Assembly (NCBI RefSeq): GCF_017308015.1
Contig: NZ_JAFKFW010000007.1
Coordinates: forward strand, 62,001 to 126,000
DNA length: 64,000 bases
Direction of reading: 5' to 3'
Source: Allobosea sp.
GTDB taxonomy: Bacteria > Pseudomonadota > Alphaproteobacteria > Rhizobiales > Beijerinckiaceae
Below are positions 54,444 through 63,856 of this stretch, one piece after another. The translations under genes and the position numbers were made by a program. Within the stretch, counting starts at the first letter, position 1, and each line of letters starts with the position of its first letter. The notes under the pieces were generated by a model. It saw only the letters and a list, made by a program, of their open reading frames with translations. It did no database searches and had not been told where the DNA came from.

Positions 54444-55565
54444 ATGTCGATGTTGTCTCCGCGCGCGCTTCCCGCCAGCCTCGCATCACGGCACAAGACC
54501 GTGGTGATCGCGGACGATTCCGTCGTGGTGCGCGGGCTTTTCGCGCGCTGGCTGGGCGAGGCGGGGAATTTCCACGTCGTTGCGGTCGCCGGCGACGGCG
54601 AAACCGCAGTCGCCCACGCCACCCGCTTCAAGCCGGACGTGATGGTGCTCGACCTCGACATGCCCGGCATCGACGGCGCCGCCGCCCTCCCCCAGATCCT
54701 CCGGGAAAGCCCTAACACAGGCGTCCTGATCGCCGCGACGCTGAACGAGCGCAACACCCGCATCGCTCTCGAATGCATGACGCGAGGGGCGATGGACGTC
54801 GTCTCCAAGCCGGACAGCCGCAGCGGCATGACCCTGTCCCTCGATTTTCGCAGCGAGTTCCTGCTCAAGCTCGGCAATATCGTCCAGACGCCGGTCAGGC
54901 CGGGGTCGCTGCCGCCCGAGATCGACACGGATCTGCCGCATGCCGGGCCCGTCAACCTGCGCCCGCTCGTCTCGGTGATGCCGCGCTATCTCGTGGTCGG
55001 CGCTTCCACCGGTGGCCCGCGCGCCGTCGCCAAGGTTCTGTTCGACATCGGCGACGGCCTCAACGATTTGACGACCATCGTCGTCCAGCACATGCCACCG
55101 CTGTTCACCGCCTCCTTCGCCGAGCAGGTCGCGAGCCATATCGGCGTGCCTGCCCGCGAGCCCTTCGACGGCGAGCGCCTGATGCGCGGCATCGTCTATA
55201 TCGCGCCGGGCGGCCGCCATCTCGGCATCGACCGCAGGCTCGGCCATATCGTCGCGCGGATTGGCGACGAGGCGCCCGTCAATTTCTGCCGGCCCGCCGT
55301 CGACGTGCTCTTCGGCGACGCGGCACGCCATCTCGGCGCAGCCGCCCTCGGCCTCGTCCTTACCGGCATGGGCAGCGACGGCACCGACGGCGCGGGTGCC
55401 TTGCGCAAGGCCGGCTCCGCCGTCATCGCCCAGGACGAGCCGAGCAGCACGATCTGGGGCATGCCGGGATCCGTCGTGCGTGCCCGCCATGCCAGCGCCG
55501 TCATCGCGCTCGACGAGATCGGCGCCTCGATCCGCTGCCTCGTGCGCGGGGTGCAGCCGGTATGA
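54444..55565 (+). CDS. cheB: Chemotaxis methylesterase CheB
   Basis: This 373-residue protein removes methyl groups from chemoreceptors and deamidates glutamines. The receiver domain has acidic D24-D25 and D70 in VMVLDLDMPG. The methylesterase domain shows the serine in VGASTGGPRA, histidine in VQHMPPLFT and aspartate in GMGSDGTDG. An upstream ATG at 54366 would add 26 non-conserved residues. I chose 54444 after GTGAGAAAC. Its TGA overlaps the cheR ATG by three bases. Confidence 0.94.
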   Translation: MSMLSPRALPASLASRHKTVVIADDSVVVRGLFARWLGEAGNFHVVAVAGDGETAVAHATRFKPDVMVLDLDMPGIDGAAALPQILRESPNTGVLIAATLNERNTRIALECMTRGAMDVVSKPDSRSGMTLSLDFRSEFLLKLGNIVQTPVRPGSLPPEIDTDLPHAGPVNLRPLVSVMPRYLVVGASTGGPRAVAKVLFDIGDGLNDLTTIVVQHMPPLFTASFAEQVASHIGVPAREPFDGERLMRGIVYIAPGGRHLGIDRRLGHIVARIGDEAPVNFCRPAVDVLFGDAARHLGAAALGLVLTGMGSDGTDGAGALRKAGSAVIAQDEPSSTIWGMPGSVVRARHASAVIALDEIGASIRCLVRGVQPV

Positions 55566-56446
55566 CCGAGGCCGACTTCTCCTTCCTGCGCCTCCTGCTG
55601 CAGCAGCGATCCGGACTGTCGCTGACCACGGACAAGCGCTATCTGGCCGAGAGCCGGCTCGGCATCCTTTGCCGCCGGCGCGGCATTGCCGATCTCGAAG
55701 CCCTCGTCCGCCAGCTCAGGCTTTCCCGCGACCCGGCCCTGGAGAGCGCCGTGGTCGACGCCATGACCACCAACGAGACGCTGTTCTTCCGCGACCAGAC
55801 GCCGTTCGACCTCTTCCGCGACGTCATCCTGCCCGAACGTCTTGCCGCCAACGCCGCCAGCCGCTCGTTGCGGATCTGGTGCGCGGCCGTCTCCAGCGGC
55901 CAGGAAGCCTATTCGCTGGCCATGCTGATCGACGAGCTCGGCGACCGGCTGGCCGGCTGGAAGATCGAGATCCTGGGAACCGACATCTCCGCGGAAATTC
56001 TCGACAAGGCCCGCGCCGGTATCTACAGCCAGTTCGAGATCCAGCGCGGCCTGCCGATCCAGATGCTGCTGAAGCATTTCCAGCAGATCGGCGACAAATG
56101 GCAAGTCTCGCAGCGTATCCGCTCGATGGTCACATTCACCCAGCACAACCTTCTGGAGCGCAACGACCGGTTCGGTCGTTTCGACGTGATCTTCTGCCGC
56201 AACGTGCTGATCTATTTCGACGTACCGACCAAGGTGAAGGTCCTGGAGCTGCTCGCTCCGCGCCTCGTGCCGGATGGGGCATTCCTGCTCGGCGCCGCCG
56301 AGACCGTGCTGGGGCTCGCGACGAAGCTCGTCTGCGATCCGCTGCATCGCGGCCTCTATCGCCACGCCGCGATCGGGGGGCCGCCCGCCATCTCCCCCGC
56401 GCCCGCCCTTCAGTTCCCGCGGACCACCGCCGCGCTGCGTGGCTGA
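55562..56446 (+). CDS. cheR: Chemotaxis methyltransferase CheR
   Basis: This 294-residue protein methylates glutamates of chemoreceptors with S-adenosylmethionine. It has an N-terminal helical CheR_N domain (TTNETLFFRDQTPF), then IWCAAVSSGQEAYSLAM as motif I, LGTDISAEIL, and FDVIFCRNVLIYFD. It overlaps cheB by three bases and ends the chemotaxis operon. Confidence 0.95.
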   Translation: MTEADFSFLRLLLQQRSGLSLTTDKRYLAESRLGILCRRRGIADLEALVRQLRLSRDPALESAVVDAMTTNETLFFRDQTPFDLFRDVILPERLAANAASRSLRIWCAAVSSGQEAYSLAMLIDELGDRLAGWKIEILGTDISAEILDKARAGIYSQFEIQRGLPIQMLLKHFQQIGDKWQVSQRIRSMVTFTQHNLLERNDRFGRFDVIFCRNVLIYFDVPTKVKVLELLAPRLVPDGAFLLGAAETVLGLATKLVCDPLHRGLYRHAAIGGPPAISPAPALQFPRTTAALRG

Positions 56447-56515
56447 GAGGAAATTCCGCCCGTTTTGACGGAGCCCCCTCGTCATTCCGCGGAGCGCGAC
56501 GCCGCACAAACAAAA

Positions 56516-56535
56516 ACCCCGCCTCTCGGCGGGGT
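56516..56535 (-). terminator. Rho-independent terminator of ctrA
   Basis: ACCCCGCC (56516-56523) pairs with GGCGGGGT (56528-56535) around TCTC. On the minus strand the stem is followed by five T residues, about 100 bases after the ctrA stop. Confidence 0.8.
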
Positions 56536-56631
56536 CCCCGTCGACCTGTCGTGTACATCCGACGATCAGGTCAAGAACTGGTATGACGTCGCTTCATGAC
56601 CGGCCGATGACGGGCGGGCGACGGAAATACG

Positions 56632-57333
56632 TCAGGCCGGGATGCGTTCCTCGACATCGGAAGGCTCGCGCAGCACATAGCCGCGGCCCCAGACAGTCTC
56701 GATGTAGTTCTTGCCGTCCGATGCGTTGGCGAGCTTCTTGCGCAGCTTGCAGATGAAGACGTCGATGATCTTGAGCTCGGGCTCGTCCATGCCGCCATAG
56801 AGATGGTTGAGGAACATCTCCTTGGTGAGCGTCGTGCCCTTGCGGAGCGAGAGCAGCTCCAGCATCTGGTATTCCTTGCCGGTGAGGTGCACGCGGGCGG
56901 CATCCACCTCGACCGTCTTGGTGTCGAGATTGACGACCAGGTCGCCGGTGGTGATGACCGACTGGGCGTGCCCCTTCGAGCGGCGCACGATCGCGTGGAT
57001 GCGGGCGACCAGCTCGTCCTTGTGGAACGGCTTGGTGAGATAGTCGTCGGCGCCGAAGCCGAGGCCCTTCACCTTATCCTCGATGCCGGCGAGACCGGAG
57101 AGGATCAGGATCGGCGTCTTGACCTTCGCGACGCGCAGCGAGCGCAGAACCTCGTAACCCGACATGTCGGGAAGGTTCAGGTCGAGCAGGATGATGTCGT
57201 AGTCGTAGAGCTTGCCGAGATCGACGCCCTCTTCGCCGAGGTCCGTCGTATAGACGTTGAAGCTCTCCGATTTGAGCATGAGCTCGATGCTTTGAGCGGT
57301 CGCGCTATCGTCCTCGATCAGCAGAACCCGCAT
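56632..57333 (-). CDS. ctrA: Cell-cycle master regulator CtrA
   Basis: CtrA is the OmpR-type response regulator that controls division, flagella and replication in alphaproteobacteria. The 233-residue protein has acidic residues E7, D8 and D9, phospho-acceptor D51 ([12 protein letters not shown]), K104-type TKPFHKDEL, and a winged-helix DNA-binding half with [12 protein letters not shown] and [10 protein letters not shown] and [14 protein letters not shown]. Its C-terminus ends IPA. In Caulobacter the C-terminal AA is a proteolysis tag, so this may differ. It is phosphorylated through ChpT, encoded about 6 kb away. Confidence 0.97.
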   Translation of the reverse strand: MRVLLIEDDSATAQSIELMLKSESFNVYTTDLGEEGVDLGKLYDYDIILLDLNLPDMSGYEVLRSLRVAKVKTPILILSGLAGIEDKVKGLGFGADDYLTKPFHKDELVARIHAIVRRSKGHAQSVITTGDLVVNLDTKTVEVDAARVHLTGKEYQMLELLSLRKGTTLTKEMFLNHLYGGMDEPELKIIDVFICKLRKKLANASDGKNYIETVWGRGYVLREPSDVEERIPA

Positions 57334-57767
57334 GTCCACGTCCCCAATTTCGCCCGCAGGGCAGGTTTGACCGTTGTTTCCGCCCGGACCGTTCGGCCCC
57401 GGGCGACGACGCACTTGCCCAATGAAACGCCACGCGACACGCTACGAGGAAACTGGTTAACAAACCGTGATTCCCGAGCGCAAGCGCTTCCTCGGAGAAA
57501 GTGAACGATCCTTGTCGAGGTGAGTCGAATTTGACACGGATCGCTGAATTTCTCGGCCGCGAAAGCGCCTTTCGCGGAGGCAGCTTCGGGAAACAGCGCC
57601 ATAATGGCGCTGCGACACGCGGCAGCCTCGATCCGCAGTGTTAATCACAGAGCTTAACAGGTGGTAAATGAGCGCAATTTGTTAGGAACCCTTACCGAAT
57701 CATCCACAGGGTGGCCGGCAGCGGTTATGGTTGGCCCAAACTCACTGGCTCAACCGACGCGTTCCGA
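57334..57767. promoter_or_regulatory. ctrA/fliI divergent regulatory region
   Basis: The 434-base region has three GANTC sites (57469-57473, 57522-57526 and 57697-57701), the target of the CcrM cell-cycle methyltransferase. It also has TTAA half-sites at 57457-57460, 57641-57644 and 57654-57657, the last pair separated by nine bases where seven is the CtrA rule. TCATCCACA at 57700-57708 is one mismatch from a DnaA box. I infer cell-cycle control of both genes; the sites could be chance. Confidence 0.5.
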
Positions 57768-59114
57768 ATGAATTCTCCATCCCACGGCCACGACCGCCTC
57801 TCCGCTCTGGCCACCGCCATCGAGCACATCGAGGGCGTAACCATCTATGGCCGGGTCATCGGCGTGCGCGGCCTGCTGGTCGAGGTCGCCGGGCCGATCG
57901 GCGCGATGAGCCTGGGCGGGCGCGTCGGCATCGAGATCGCGCCGGGCACGCGCGTCCCCTGCGAGGTCGTCGGCTTTTCCGGCGACAAGGCGCTCGTCAT
58001 GCCCTTCGGCGGTCTCGACGGTGTCCGCCGCGGCTGTCCCGTCCATGTCGACCGGGCCCAGCCGGGTCTGCGCCCCACGCCGGCCTGGCTCGGCCGCGTC
58101 GTCGATGCCCTCGGCCGCCCGGTCGATGGCGGGCCGCCCTTGCCGCAGGGCGACACGCTCTTCGCCTATCGCAACGATCCTCCGAACGCCCATGCACGGC
58201 GCCGGGTCGGGCCGCCGCTCGATCTCGGCGTACGCGCCCTGAACACGTTCCTGACCTGCTGCATCGGCCAGCGCATGGGCATCTTCGCCGGCTCCGGCGT
58301 CGGCAAGTCCGTGCTGCTCTCGATGCTGGCGCGCTACGCCCAGGCCGACGTCAACATCATCGGCCTCGTCGGCGAGCGCGGCCGCGAGGTGCAGGAATTC
58401 CTCCAGGAGGACCTTGGACCGCAAGGCCTCGCCCGCTCGATCGTCGTGGTCGCGACCTCGGACGAGCCGGCGCTGATGCGCAAGCAGGCGGCCCTGACCA
58501 CGCTAACGCTCGCCGAATATTTCCGCGATCGCGGCCTGCAGGTGATGTGCCTGATGGATTCGGTGACGCGCTTCGCCATGGCGATGCGCGAGATCGGCCT
58601 GGCGGCCGGCGAGCCGCCCACGACCAAGGGCTACACCCCGACCGTCTTCGCCGAACTGCCGCGCCTGCTCGAACGCGCCGGCCCCGGCATCGGCGACGGC
58701 GCCATCACCGGCCTGTTCACCGTGCTGGTCGATGGCGGCGACCATGACGAGCCCGTCGCCGACGCGGTGCGCGGCATTCTTGACGGCCATATCGTCATGG
58801 AGCGTTCGATCGCCGAACGCGGGCGCTATCCGGCGGTGAACATCCTGAAGTCGGTCTCGCGCACCATGCCCCGCTCCTGCGATCCGGCGTATTATCCGGT
58901 CGTGCAGAAGGCGCGCTCGACGCTCGCGACCTATGCCGACATGGAAGAACTGATCCGGCTCGGCGCCTATCGCCAGGGCGCCTCGGCCGAGGTCGACGAG
59001 GCGATCCGCCTGCATCCCGCGCTCGAGGCCTTTCTGAAGCAGGCCAAGGACGACGCGACGCCCTTGCCGGAATGCTATGCGCGTCTGGCCGCGATCATGA
59101 GCGAAACCGTCTGA
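57768..59114 (+). CDS. fliI: Flagellar export ATPase FliI
   Basis: This 448-residue F1-type ATPase powers export of flagellar subunits at the base of the type III system. Walker A GSGVGKS (residues 175-181), [12 protein letters not shown], Walker [17 protein letters not shown], and [19 protein letters not shown] are visible. The ATG at 57768 ([11 protein letters not shown]) was chosen over further in-frame codons upstream, which have no family support. It is divergent from ctrA. fliJ lies 1.5 kb downstream, beyond an antisense MFS gene. Confidence 0.96.
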   Translation: MNSPSHGHDRLSALATAIEHIEGVTIYGRVIGVRGLLVEVAGPIGAMSLGGRVGIEIAPGTRVPCEVVGFSGDKALVMPFGGLDGVRRGCPVHVDRAQPGLRPTPAWLGRVVDALGRPVDGGPPLPQGDTLFAYRNDPPNAHARRRVGPPLDLGVRALNTFLTCCIGQRMGIFAGSGVGKSVLLSMLARYAQADVNIIGLVGERGREVQEFLQEDLGPQGLARSIVVVATSDEPALMRKQAALTTLTLAEYFRDRGLQVMCLMDSVTRFAMAMREIGLAAGEPPTTKGYTPTVFAELPRLLERAGPGIGDGAITGLFTVLVDGGDHDEPVADAVRGILDGHIVMERSIAERGRYPAVNILKSVSRTMPRSCDPAYYPVVQKARSTLATYADMEELIRLGAYRQGASAEVDEAIRLHPALEAFLKQAKDDATPLPECYARLAAIMSETV

Positions 59115-59186
59115 CATTGGCCGTACGGCCCCGGGCCAGTGCCCGACCTGTGGCCGCCGCGGTGCCGGCTTGAACCTGCGCGGCGC

Positions 59187-60413
59187 TCAGCCTCGCTCCA
59201 CCATCCGCACCAGCGCGAGCATTGCAGCAAAGCCGATTGCCTGGATCGCGGCGGAAGCGACCAGAGTCGGGTTCGCGCCGAGCCGCTCGACCATCACGGC
59301 GAAGAGCAGCGGCGCTGCGGCGAAGGCCATGTTCTGCGGCACCGTGAGCTTGCCGAGCATCGACGCGAAACCGTTGCGCCCGAACAGGGCGAGCGGCAGC
59401 GTCGCCCGCGCGATCGAGATCACGCCGAGCGCCGCGCTGAACAGCACGACGAAGATCGCCGCGGCCAGGATCGTCATCGGCAAGAAGGGCAGGACAAGGC
59501 ACAGGACCGGCCCCAGCAGCAGGCCGAACAGCGCGACCCTCTCGGCCGGCAGCCGCTCGCCGAGCGTCGCGTCGATCGCGCGCGCTGCGAGCGTCGCCGG
59601 GCCGCTCAGCGTCGCCACCCAGACGGCCTCGGCCTGCGTCAGCCCGGCCTCCTGGAACAGGCTGATCAGGTGCAACGGCAATCCCCAGGAGACAAGCCCG
59701 CTGGCGGAGAAGGCGAGCGCCACCAGCCAGAACGCCGCCCTGCGCGCTTCCGGCGCGACGCGCCCGCGCTCACCGACGGAGGTCGCCTCCGGCTTGGCCG
59801 CAAGCACTGGCACACGCCGGTAGCGCGGGATCGACGCATAGATCGGCAGCACGATGACGAGTTGCATCGCCGCGAAGATGAGCAATGTCGTTCGCCAGCC
59901 GAAAGCGTTCATCAGCACCGCTGTCAAAGGCCAGAACACGCTGGAGGAGAGGCCCGTGACCAGCATCATCAGCCCGATCACGCGCCGCGTCCGGTCGCCC
60001 ATCAACTGGGCGATGGTGACATTGCCGGTATTGGCCAACGACAGCGCATGGCCGAGCCCGATCACGAACCAGCTTGCGAGATAGCTCACCGGCCCCTGCG
60101 CCAGCGACAGCACGCCGAGCCCGAGCGCGCAGATCAAAGCGCCCATGCACATCGAGCGGCGCGTGCCCTCGCGGTCGTGCAAGCGCCCGATCGCAGGCGC
60201 GACCAGCGCCCCGGTGATCAGCAGGATGGTGATACCGCCGAAGACGATCTCGGCATTGAGACCGATCTCGCGATCGAGCGCGCCGACCAGCACCGAGGGC
60301 GAATAGAAGGTCGAGCCCCAGCCGATGATGCGGCTCAGCGCAAGGCCGCAAAGCAGGGGGCCGTGCCCGCCGAAACGAGAAATGGCAGCCAAGACAGGAT
60401 ATCCGCTGGGCAA
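59187..60413 (-). CDS. MFS transporter
   Basis: This 408-residue protein has twelve hydrophobic helices with a GRLHDREGTRRSM loop between the second and third (motif A-like). Its substrate is unknown. No ATG or GTG lies near the N-terminus, so I use the TTG at 60413 with a further TTG at 60392; this makes the start uncertain. It is antisense between fliI and fliJ, which are normally adjacent, so it looks like an insertion. Confidence 0.82.
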   Translation of the reverse strand: MPSGYPVLAAISRFGGHGPLLCGLALSRIIGWGSTFYSPSVLVGALDREIGLNAEIVFGGITILLITGALVAPAIGRLHDREGTRRSMCMGALICALGLGVLSLAQGPVSYLASWFVIGLGHALSLANTGNVTIAQLMGDRTRRVIGLMMLVTGLSSSVFWPLTAVLMNAFGWRTTLLIFAAMQLVIVLPIYASIPRYRRVPVLAAKPEATSVGERGRVAPEARRAAFWLVALAFSASGLVSWGLPLHLISLFQEAGLTQAEAVWVATLSGPATLAARAIDATLGERLPAERVALFGLLLGPVLCLVLPFLPMTILAAAIFVVLFSAALGVISIARATLPLALFGRNGFASMLGKLTVPQNMAFAAAPLLFAVMVERLGANPTLVASAAIQAIGFAAMLALVRMVERG

Positions 60414-60609
60414 AAGGCCGGATGGCCAAGCGCCTGCCTCACTAGATCATTCCGGTCACGGCCGGCAGCAGCCGCGACGCGGCCTGATCATGCATCAAAG
60501 GCAGCCCGTCCCGGTAAGGAAAGGTCAACCTCCTTGCGCCATGTTGCTCCTCGTCTCGCGGATGGAGTTCTGGCGCTCGCCGAGGGGTCGGCAGCGCCGA
60601 TGCGTAATC

Positions 60610-60614
60610 AGGAG
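60610..60614 (+). promoter_or_regulatory. Ribosome binding site of fliJ
   Basis: AGGAG lies 12 bases before the ATG at 60627. It supports MKSRETLLRLKRF, the canonical fliJ opening, over the earlier in-frame ATG at 60600. Confidence 0.6.
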
Positions 60615-60626
60615 TTGATAAACGAC

Positions 60627-61031
60627 ATGAAGTCGCGAGAGACGCTTCTTCGGCTCAAGCGCTTCCAGGTCGACGAGAAACGTCGCCGGGTAAGCCAGAT
60701 CGAGATGATGATCGCCGATTTTCACCGAATGGCGAGCGATCTCGATCGCGAGATCCAGGCGGAGGAATCGCGCGCCGGCATCGCCGACCCCGCCCATTTC
60801 GCCTATCCGACCTATGCCAAGGCAGCTCTCGGCCGCCGTGACAACCTGCGCCAGTCGGCCGACAACCTGAAGGGCCAGCTCGACGAGGCCAAGGCCGAGT
60901 TGCAGGAAGCCTTCGAGGAGATGAAGAAGGTCGAGATCCTCGACGATCGCGAACGCGCCTCGGAGCGCGCGGCGGAAGCCGCCCGGGATCAGTCGGCCAT
61001 GGATGCGATCGGGTTGCGATCGCGCGCCTGA
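60627..61031 (+). CDS. fliJ: Flagellar export chaperone FliJ
   Basis: This 134-residue coiled-coil protein is the central stalk-like partner of the FliI ring and recycles export chaperones. The MKSRETLLRLKRFQVDEKRRR opening (in two overlapping blocks) and a nearly continuous helical pattern rich in charged residues fit FliJ of alphaproteobacteria. Sequence identity in this family is low, so the call rests on the opening plus the position downstream of fliI. Confidence 0.85.
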   Translation: MKSRETLLRLKRFQVDEKRRRVSQIEMMIADFHRMASDLDREIQAEESRAGIADPAHFAYPTYAKAALGRRDNLRQSADNLKGQLDEAKAELQEAFEEMKKVEILDDRERASERAAEAARDQSAMDAIGLRSRA

Positions 61032-61048
61032 GAGTGCAGACACAGTTC

Positions 61049-61083
61049 AGAAAAAGGCGGCGTCCTCGGGACGTCGCCTTTTT
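61049..61083 (+). terminator. Bidirectional rho-independent terminator after fliJ
   Basis: AAAAAGGCGGCGTCC (61049-61063) pairs with GGACGTCGCCTTTTT (61067-61081) around TCG, with one G-T pair, and seven T residues end it. It is 17 bases after the fliJ stop and just beyond the 3' end of the convergent acetyltransferase, serving both. Confidence 0.9.
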
Positions 61084-61085
61084 CT

Positions 61086-61700
61086 TTATGCGATGATGGG
61101 GTGGTGTTCGACGGAGTCGCGCCGCAGCTTGCCGGTCAGGCGCGGATCGTCGTCGACCTCGACCCCGCGCTTGAAGACCGTGAAGCCCGAGCGCTGGTAG
61201 AAGCCCAGCGCAGCCGGATGGTCGAGCGTGCAGGTATGCACCCAGAATCGCGAGATCGGCTTCGTCCAGGCCAGCGCGAGCGCCCGGTTCATCAACCACC
61301 GGCCCGCCCCCTTCCCGACCACCGGCTCATCCAGCCCGAAGAACGCGAGTTCGCCTTCGCCCGACACGCGGAAATCCAGTTCGAGCAACCCGACATCGCG
61401 CCCCTCGAAGCGAACCGCGTAGACTGTGATGGCCGGGTCGGTGAAGATCGCCTCCAGCTCGGCGCGCGGCTTGGTCAGGCGGCTGAACCACATCCAGCGC
61501 TCGCCGAGCAGCCGGTAGACGGTGAGATAGCGTTCGATCTCTGAATGCCTCATCAGTTCGAGCGAGAAACGTTCGGTACCGGCCGGATCGGGCCGTTGCG
61601 GGGGGTGCGCGAACATCTCCAGCGATGTCACGATCGTCGCGATCTTGCCGGGCGGCAGGTCGGTCGTTCCGGTCAGGGTGATGCTCAGGCTCTGGGTCAT
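61086..61700 (-). CDS. GNAT family N-acetyltransferase
   Basis: This 204-residue protein shows GLDEPVVGKGAGRWLMNRAL, a Q/RxxGxG/A-type acetyl-CoA loop, and CTLDHPAALGFYQRSGFTVF, both GNAT marks. The first about 60 residues, MTQSLSITLTGTTDLPPG onward, are unlike standard GNATs. The acceptor is unknown. The ATG at 61700 was chosen because the frame upstream overlaps the next gene's 5' region. Confidence 0.88.
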   Translation of the reverse strand: MTQSLSITLTGTTDLPPGKIATIVTSLEMFAHPPQRPDPAGTERFSLELMRHSEIERYLTVYRLLGERWMWFSRLTKPRAELEAIFTDPAITVYAVRFEGRDVGLLELDFRVSGEGELAFFGLDEPVVGKGAGRWLMNRALALAWTKPISRFWVHTCTLDHPAALGFYQRSGFTVFKRGVEVDDDPRLTGKLRRDSVEHHPIIA

Positions 61701-61781
61701 GGATGGGAGGTCGCGGCTCGCTCGAAAATCAGGATCATCGCCGCGATCATGACATGATCGCGTTCGAAAGATCACGACGCA

Positions 61782-62201
61782 ATGACACACGCCCGGCCCG
61801 AGAGCATAGGTGGATGGCGGCGGCCACGGCGTGGCCGGTCTTCCGGCTGGCTGTTCGGTCTCCTGGTGATGTGCTTCGCCGTCTTGCCGCATCTGACATT
61901 GGCCGCGACGATGCTGCGTATGCCCGGCCCGGCACACCATGCCGGATCTATGCAAGCCACCCTCGACGAGCAGGCGCAAGCATCCGCCCCTTGCCATGAG
62001 GACGGAGATGCGAAGACCCCGGCCTCCGCGGCACCTCCCTGCTGCACGATCGGCTGCGGCCTGATCGCCGAAGCGCCAGCCGCCCCCTTGCTGCTCGCCA
62101 CGGTCTGTTGGTCGCGATTGCCGCCGACACCGGTCGCTGCGGCTCGAAATCGCTCAACCGAGCCGGCAGAACGACCGCCGCGACCCGCGAATTTCGCCTG
62201 A
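61782..62201 (+). CDS. Cys/His-rich exported protein, unknown
   Basis: This 139-residue protein has an N-terminal hydrophobic segment (about residues 22-42), preceded by a basic stretch, and then MRMPGPAHHAG, PCHED and PPCCTIGCG, with a proline-rich tail. The cysteines and histidines could bind metal. It resembles small DUF2946-like proteins found near copper genes, but the match is weak. The DUF305 gene, also often linked to copper resistance, starts 75 bases later on the same strand. Confidence 0.65.
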   Translation: MTHARPESIGGWRRPRRGRSSGWLFGLLVMCFAVLPHLTLAATMLRMPGPAHHAGSMQATLDEQAQASAPCHEDGDAKTPASAAPPCCTIGCGLIAEAPAAPLLLATVCWSRLPPTPVAAARNRSTEPAERPPRPANFA

Positions 62202-62275
62202 ACCCTCGATTCCGGCGGATCAAGATGCCGCTTTTCGGCGCGGTCCGCATTTTCATCGACCAAGGATCAAGACAG

Positions 62276-62659
62276 ATGAAGCGTAACACGATCATCCTGG
62301 CAGCCCTGCTCGCCGCCGGCTTTCTGGCCGGTCCGGCACAGGCCCAGCAGCCTCATGGCGGCCATGCCGGCCACGGCACTCCCGCCGCAGCCAAGCCCGG
62401 CGACAGCGCCTCGACCAAGGCTTATCGGGACGCCAACACCAGGATGCACAAGGATATGGACATCCCCTATTCCGGCAATGCCGATGCCGATTTCGTCCGC
62501 GGCATGATCCCGCACCATCAGGGCGCGATCGATATGGCCAGGATCGTCCTCGCCCATGGCAAGGACCCCGAGATCCGCAAGCTCGCCGAGAACGTCATCC
62601 GCGATCAGGAGAAGGAAGTGGCGATGATGCAGGACTGGCTGAAGAAGAACGGCAAGTAG
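62276..62659 (+). CDS. DUF305 family exported protein
   Basis: This 127-residue protein has a signal peptide ending near AQAQQ (residue 24), then a HGGHAGHG histidine tract and a DUF305 core with FVRGMIPHHQGAIDMA and ENVIRDQEKEVAMMQDWL. The family is a four-helix, ferritin-like fold; several relatives are in copper or metal resistance loci. AAGGATCAAGACAG precedes the ATG. Function here is inferred as metal handling. Confidence 0.9.
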   Translation: MKRNTIILAALLAAGFLAGPAQAQQPHGGHAGHGTPAAAKPGDSASTKAYRDANTRMHKDMDIPYSGNADADFVRGMIPHHQGAIDMARIVLAHGKDPEIRKLAENVIRDQEKEVAMMQDWLKKNGK

Positions 62660-62818
62660 CCCTCTCCTCAACGCCTGGACCTTGGGCGAGCGCGGGCGTC
62701 TTGAGGCGCTTGCCCTCGCCCTTTCCCGCTGGCAGAGAAGGGACAGGTTCGCGCCGCAGCGGTGAAGACGTGGGCCAACTGTCGCCGTCACCAATCCGTC
62801 CTGAGCTCCGCGGCCTCC

Positions 62819-63856
62819 ATGAAACGCTATCTCGACTATCTCTGGCCGATCATCGGGCTCGTCGCTGTCGTCTGGTCGGTGGAACTGCTCTGGGGCAAAC
62901 TCAAGGCCGAGGCCGGGTCGGACGCCACCGTCGAAGCATTGCTGGAAAATGCGGGGCTCTGGCAGAGCATCAAGATCATCGCCCATCGCATCGGCCACAA
63001 GATCGCGGTGATCCCGCCGGACGCCTTCTTCCATGCGGCGCTCGCGACGCTCGTCGCCTATGCCGCGCTCGCCTGGTACGACCGCATCGCGCTGATCCAT
63101 CTCGGCAAGGAGAAGGGCATCTCCTGGCCCTATATCTCGCTCTGCTCCTTCGTGACCTACGCCCTCTCGCACAATATCGGCGCCTCGGTCTTTTCGGGCG
63201 GCATGGTGCGCTACCGCGCCTATACCGCGAAGGGCCTGACGGCGGCCGAGGTCGCGGTCCTCGTCGCGCTCTGCTCCTTCACCTTCGCCTTCGGGACGAT
63301 CTTCCTAATGGGGCTCGTGCTGCTGTACGAGCCGCAGATCCTGCATCCGCTGGAGCGGATGTCGAAATGGTTCGCGATCACCGACAGCACCGCCCGGTGG
63401 ATCGGCGTCGGCATGCTCGCCTTCGTCGCGCTCTACACGGTCGGCTCCTGGCTGCGCTTCAAGCCGCTGAAGATCGGCAAGTTCGAGATCATCTATCCGC
63501 GCCTGCCGATCGTCGCCCGGCAATATCTCGCCGCCCCGATCGAGCTCGCAGGTGCGGCCGGCATCATCTATTTCGCCTTGCCCGAGCAGGGCAATCCGGG
63601 CTTCCTGATCGTGCTCGGCGCCTTCCTGCTGTCGTTCTCGGCCGGCCTCCTGAGCCAGGTGCCGGGCGGCGTCGGCGTGATGGAGGCGGTCTTCCTCGCG
63701 GTGATGCCGGGTGTGCCTGCGCCGGCAGTCTTCGCCGCGTTGCTGATCTGGCGGCTGTTCTATCTCATCCTGCCGCTGGTCTTCTCGCTGCCGATCGTGC
63801 TCGCCTTCGAACGGGCGCAGCTCAAGCGCAGCACCCGCATCGCCCCGCCGCCATAG
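62819..63856 (+). CDS. UPF0104 / lysylphosphatidylglycerol synthase-like membrane protein
   Basis: This 345-residue protein has about eight helices and lacks the cytosolic aminoacyl-transferase half of MprF. It shows LSHNIGASVFSGGMVRYRAY and SFSAGLLSQVPGGVGVMEAVF, two conserved loops of the LPG_synthase_TM (YbhN) family, which may act as lipid flippases. The substrate is unknown. The start at 62819 (MKRYLDYLWPI) fits the family; an earlier in-frame ATG at 62762 would add non-hydrophobic residues. Confidence 0.9.
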   Translation: MKRYLDYLWPIIGLVAVVWSVELLWGKLKAEAGSDATVEALLENAGLWQSIKIIAHRIGHKIAVIPPDAFFHAALATLVAYAALAWYDRIALIHLGKEKGISWPYISLCSFVTYALSHNIGASVFSGGMVRYRAYTAKGLTAAEVAVLVALCSFTFAFGTIFLMGLVLLYEPQILHPLERMSKWFAITDSTARWIGVGMLAFVALYTVGSWLRFKPLKIGKFEIIYPRLPIVARQYLAAPIELAGAAGIIYFALPEQGNPGFLIVLGAFLLSFSAGLLSQVPGGVGVMEAVFLAVMPGVPAPAVFAALLIWRLFYLILPLVFSLPIVLAFERAQLKRSTRIAPPP

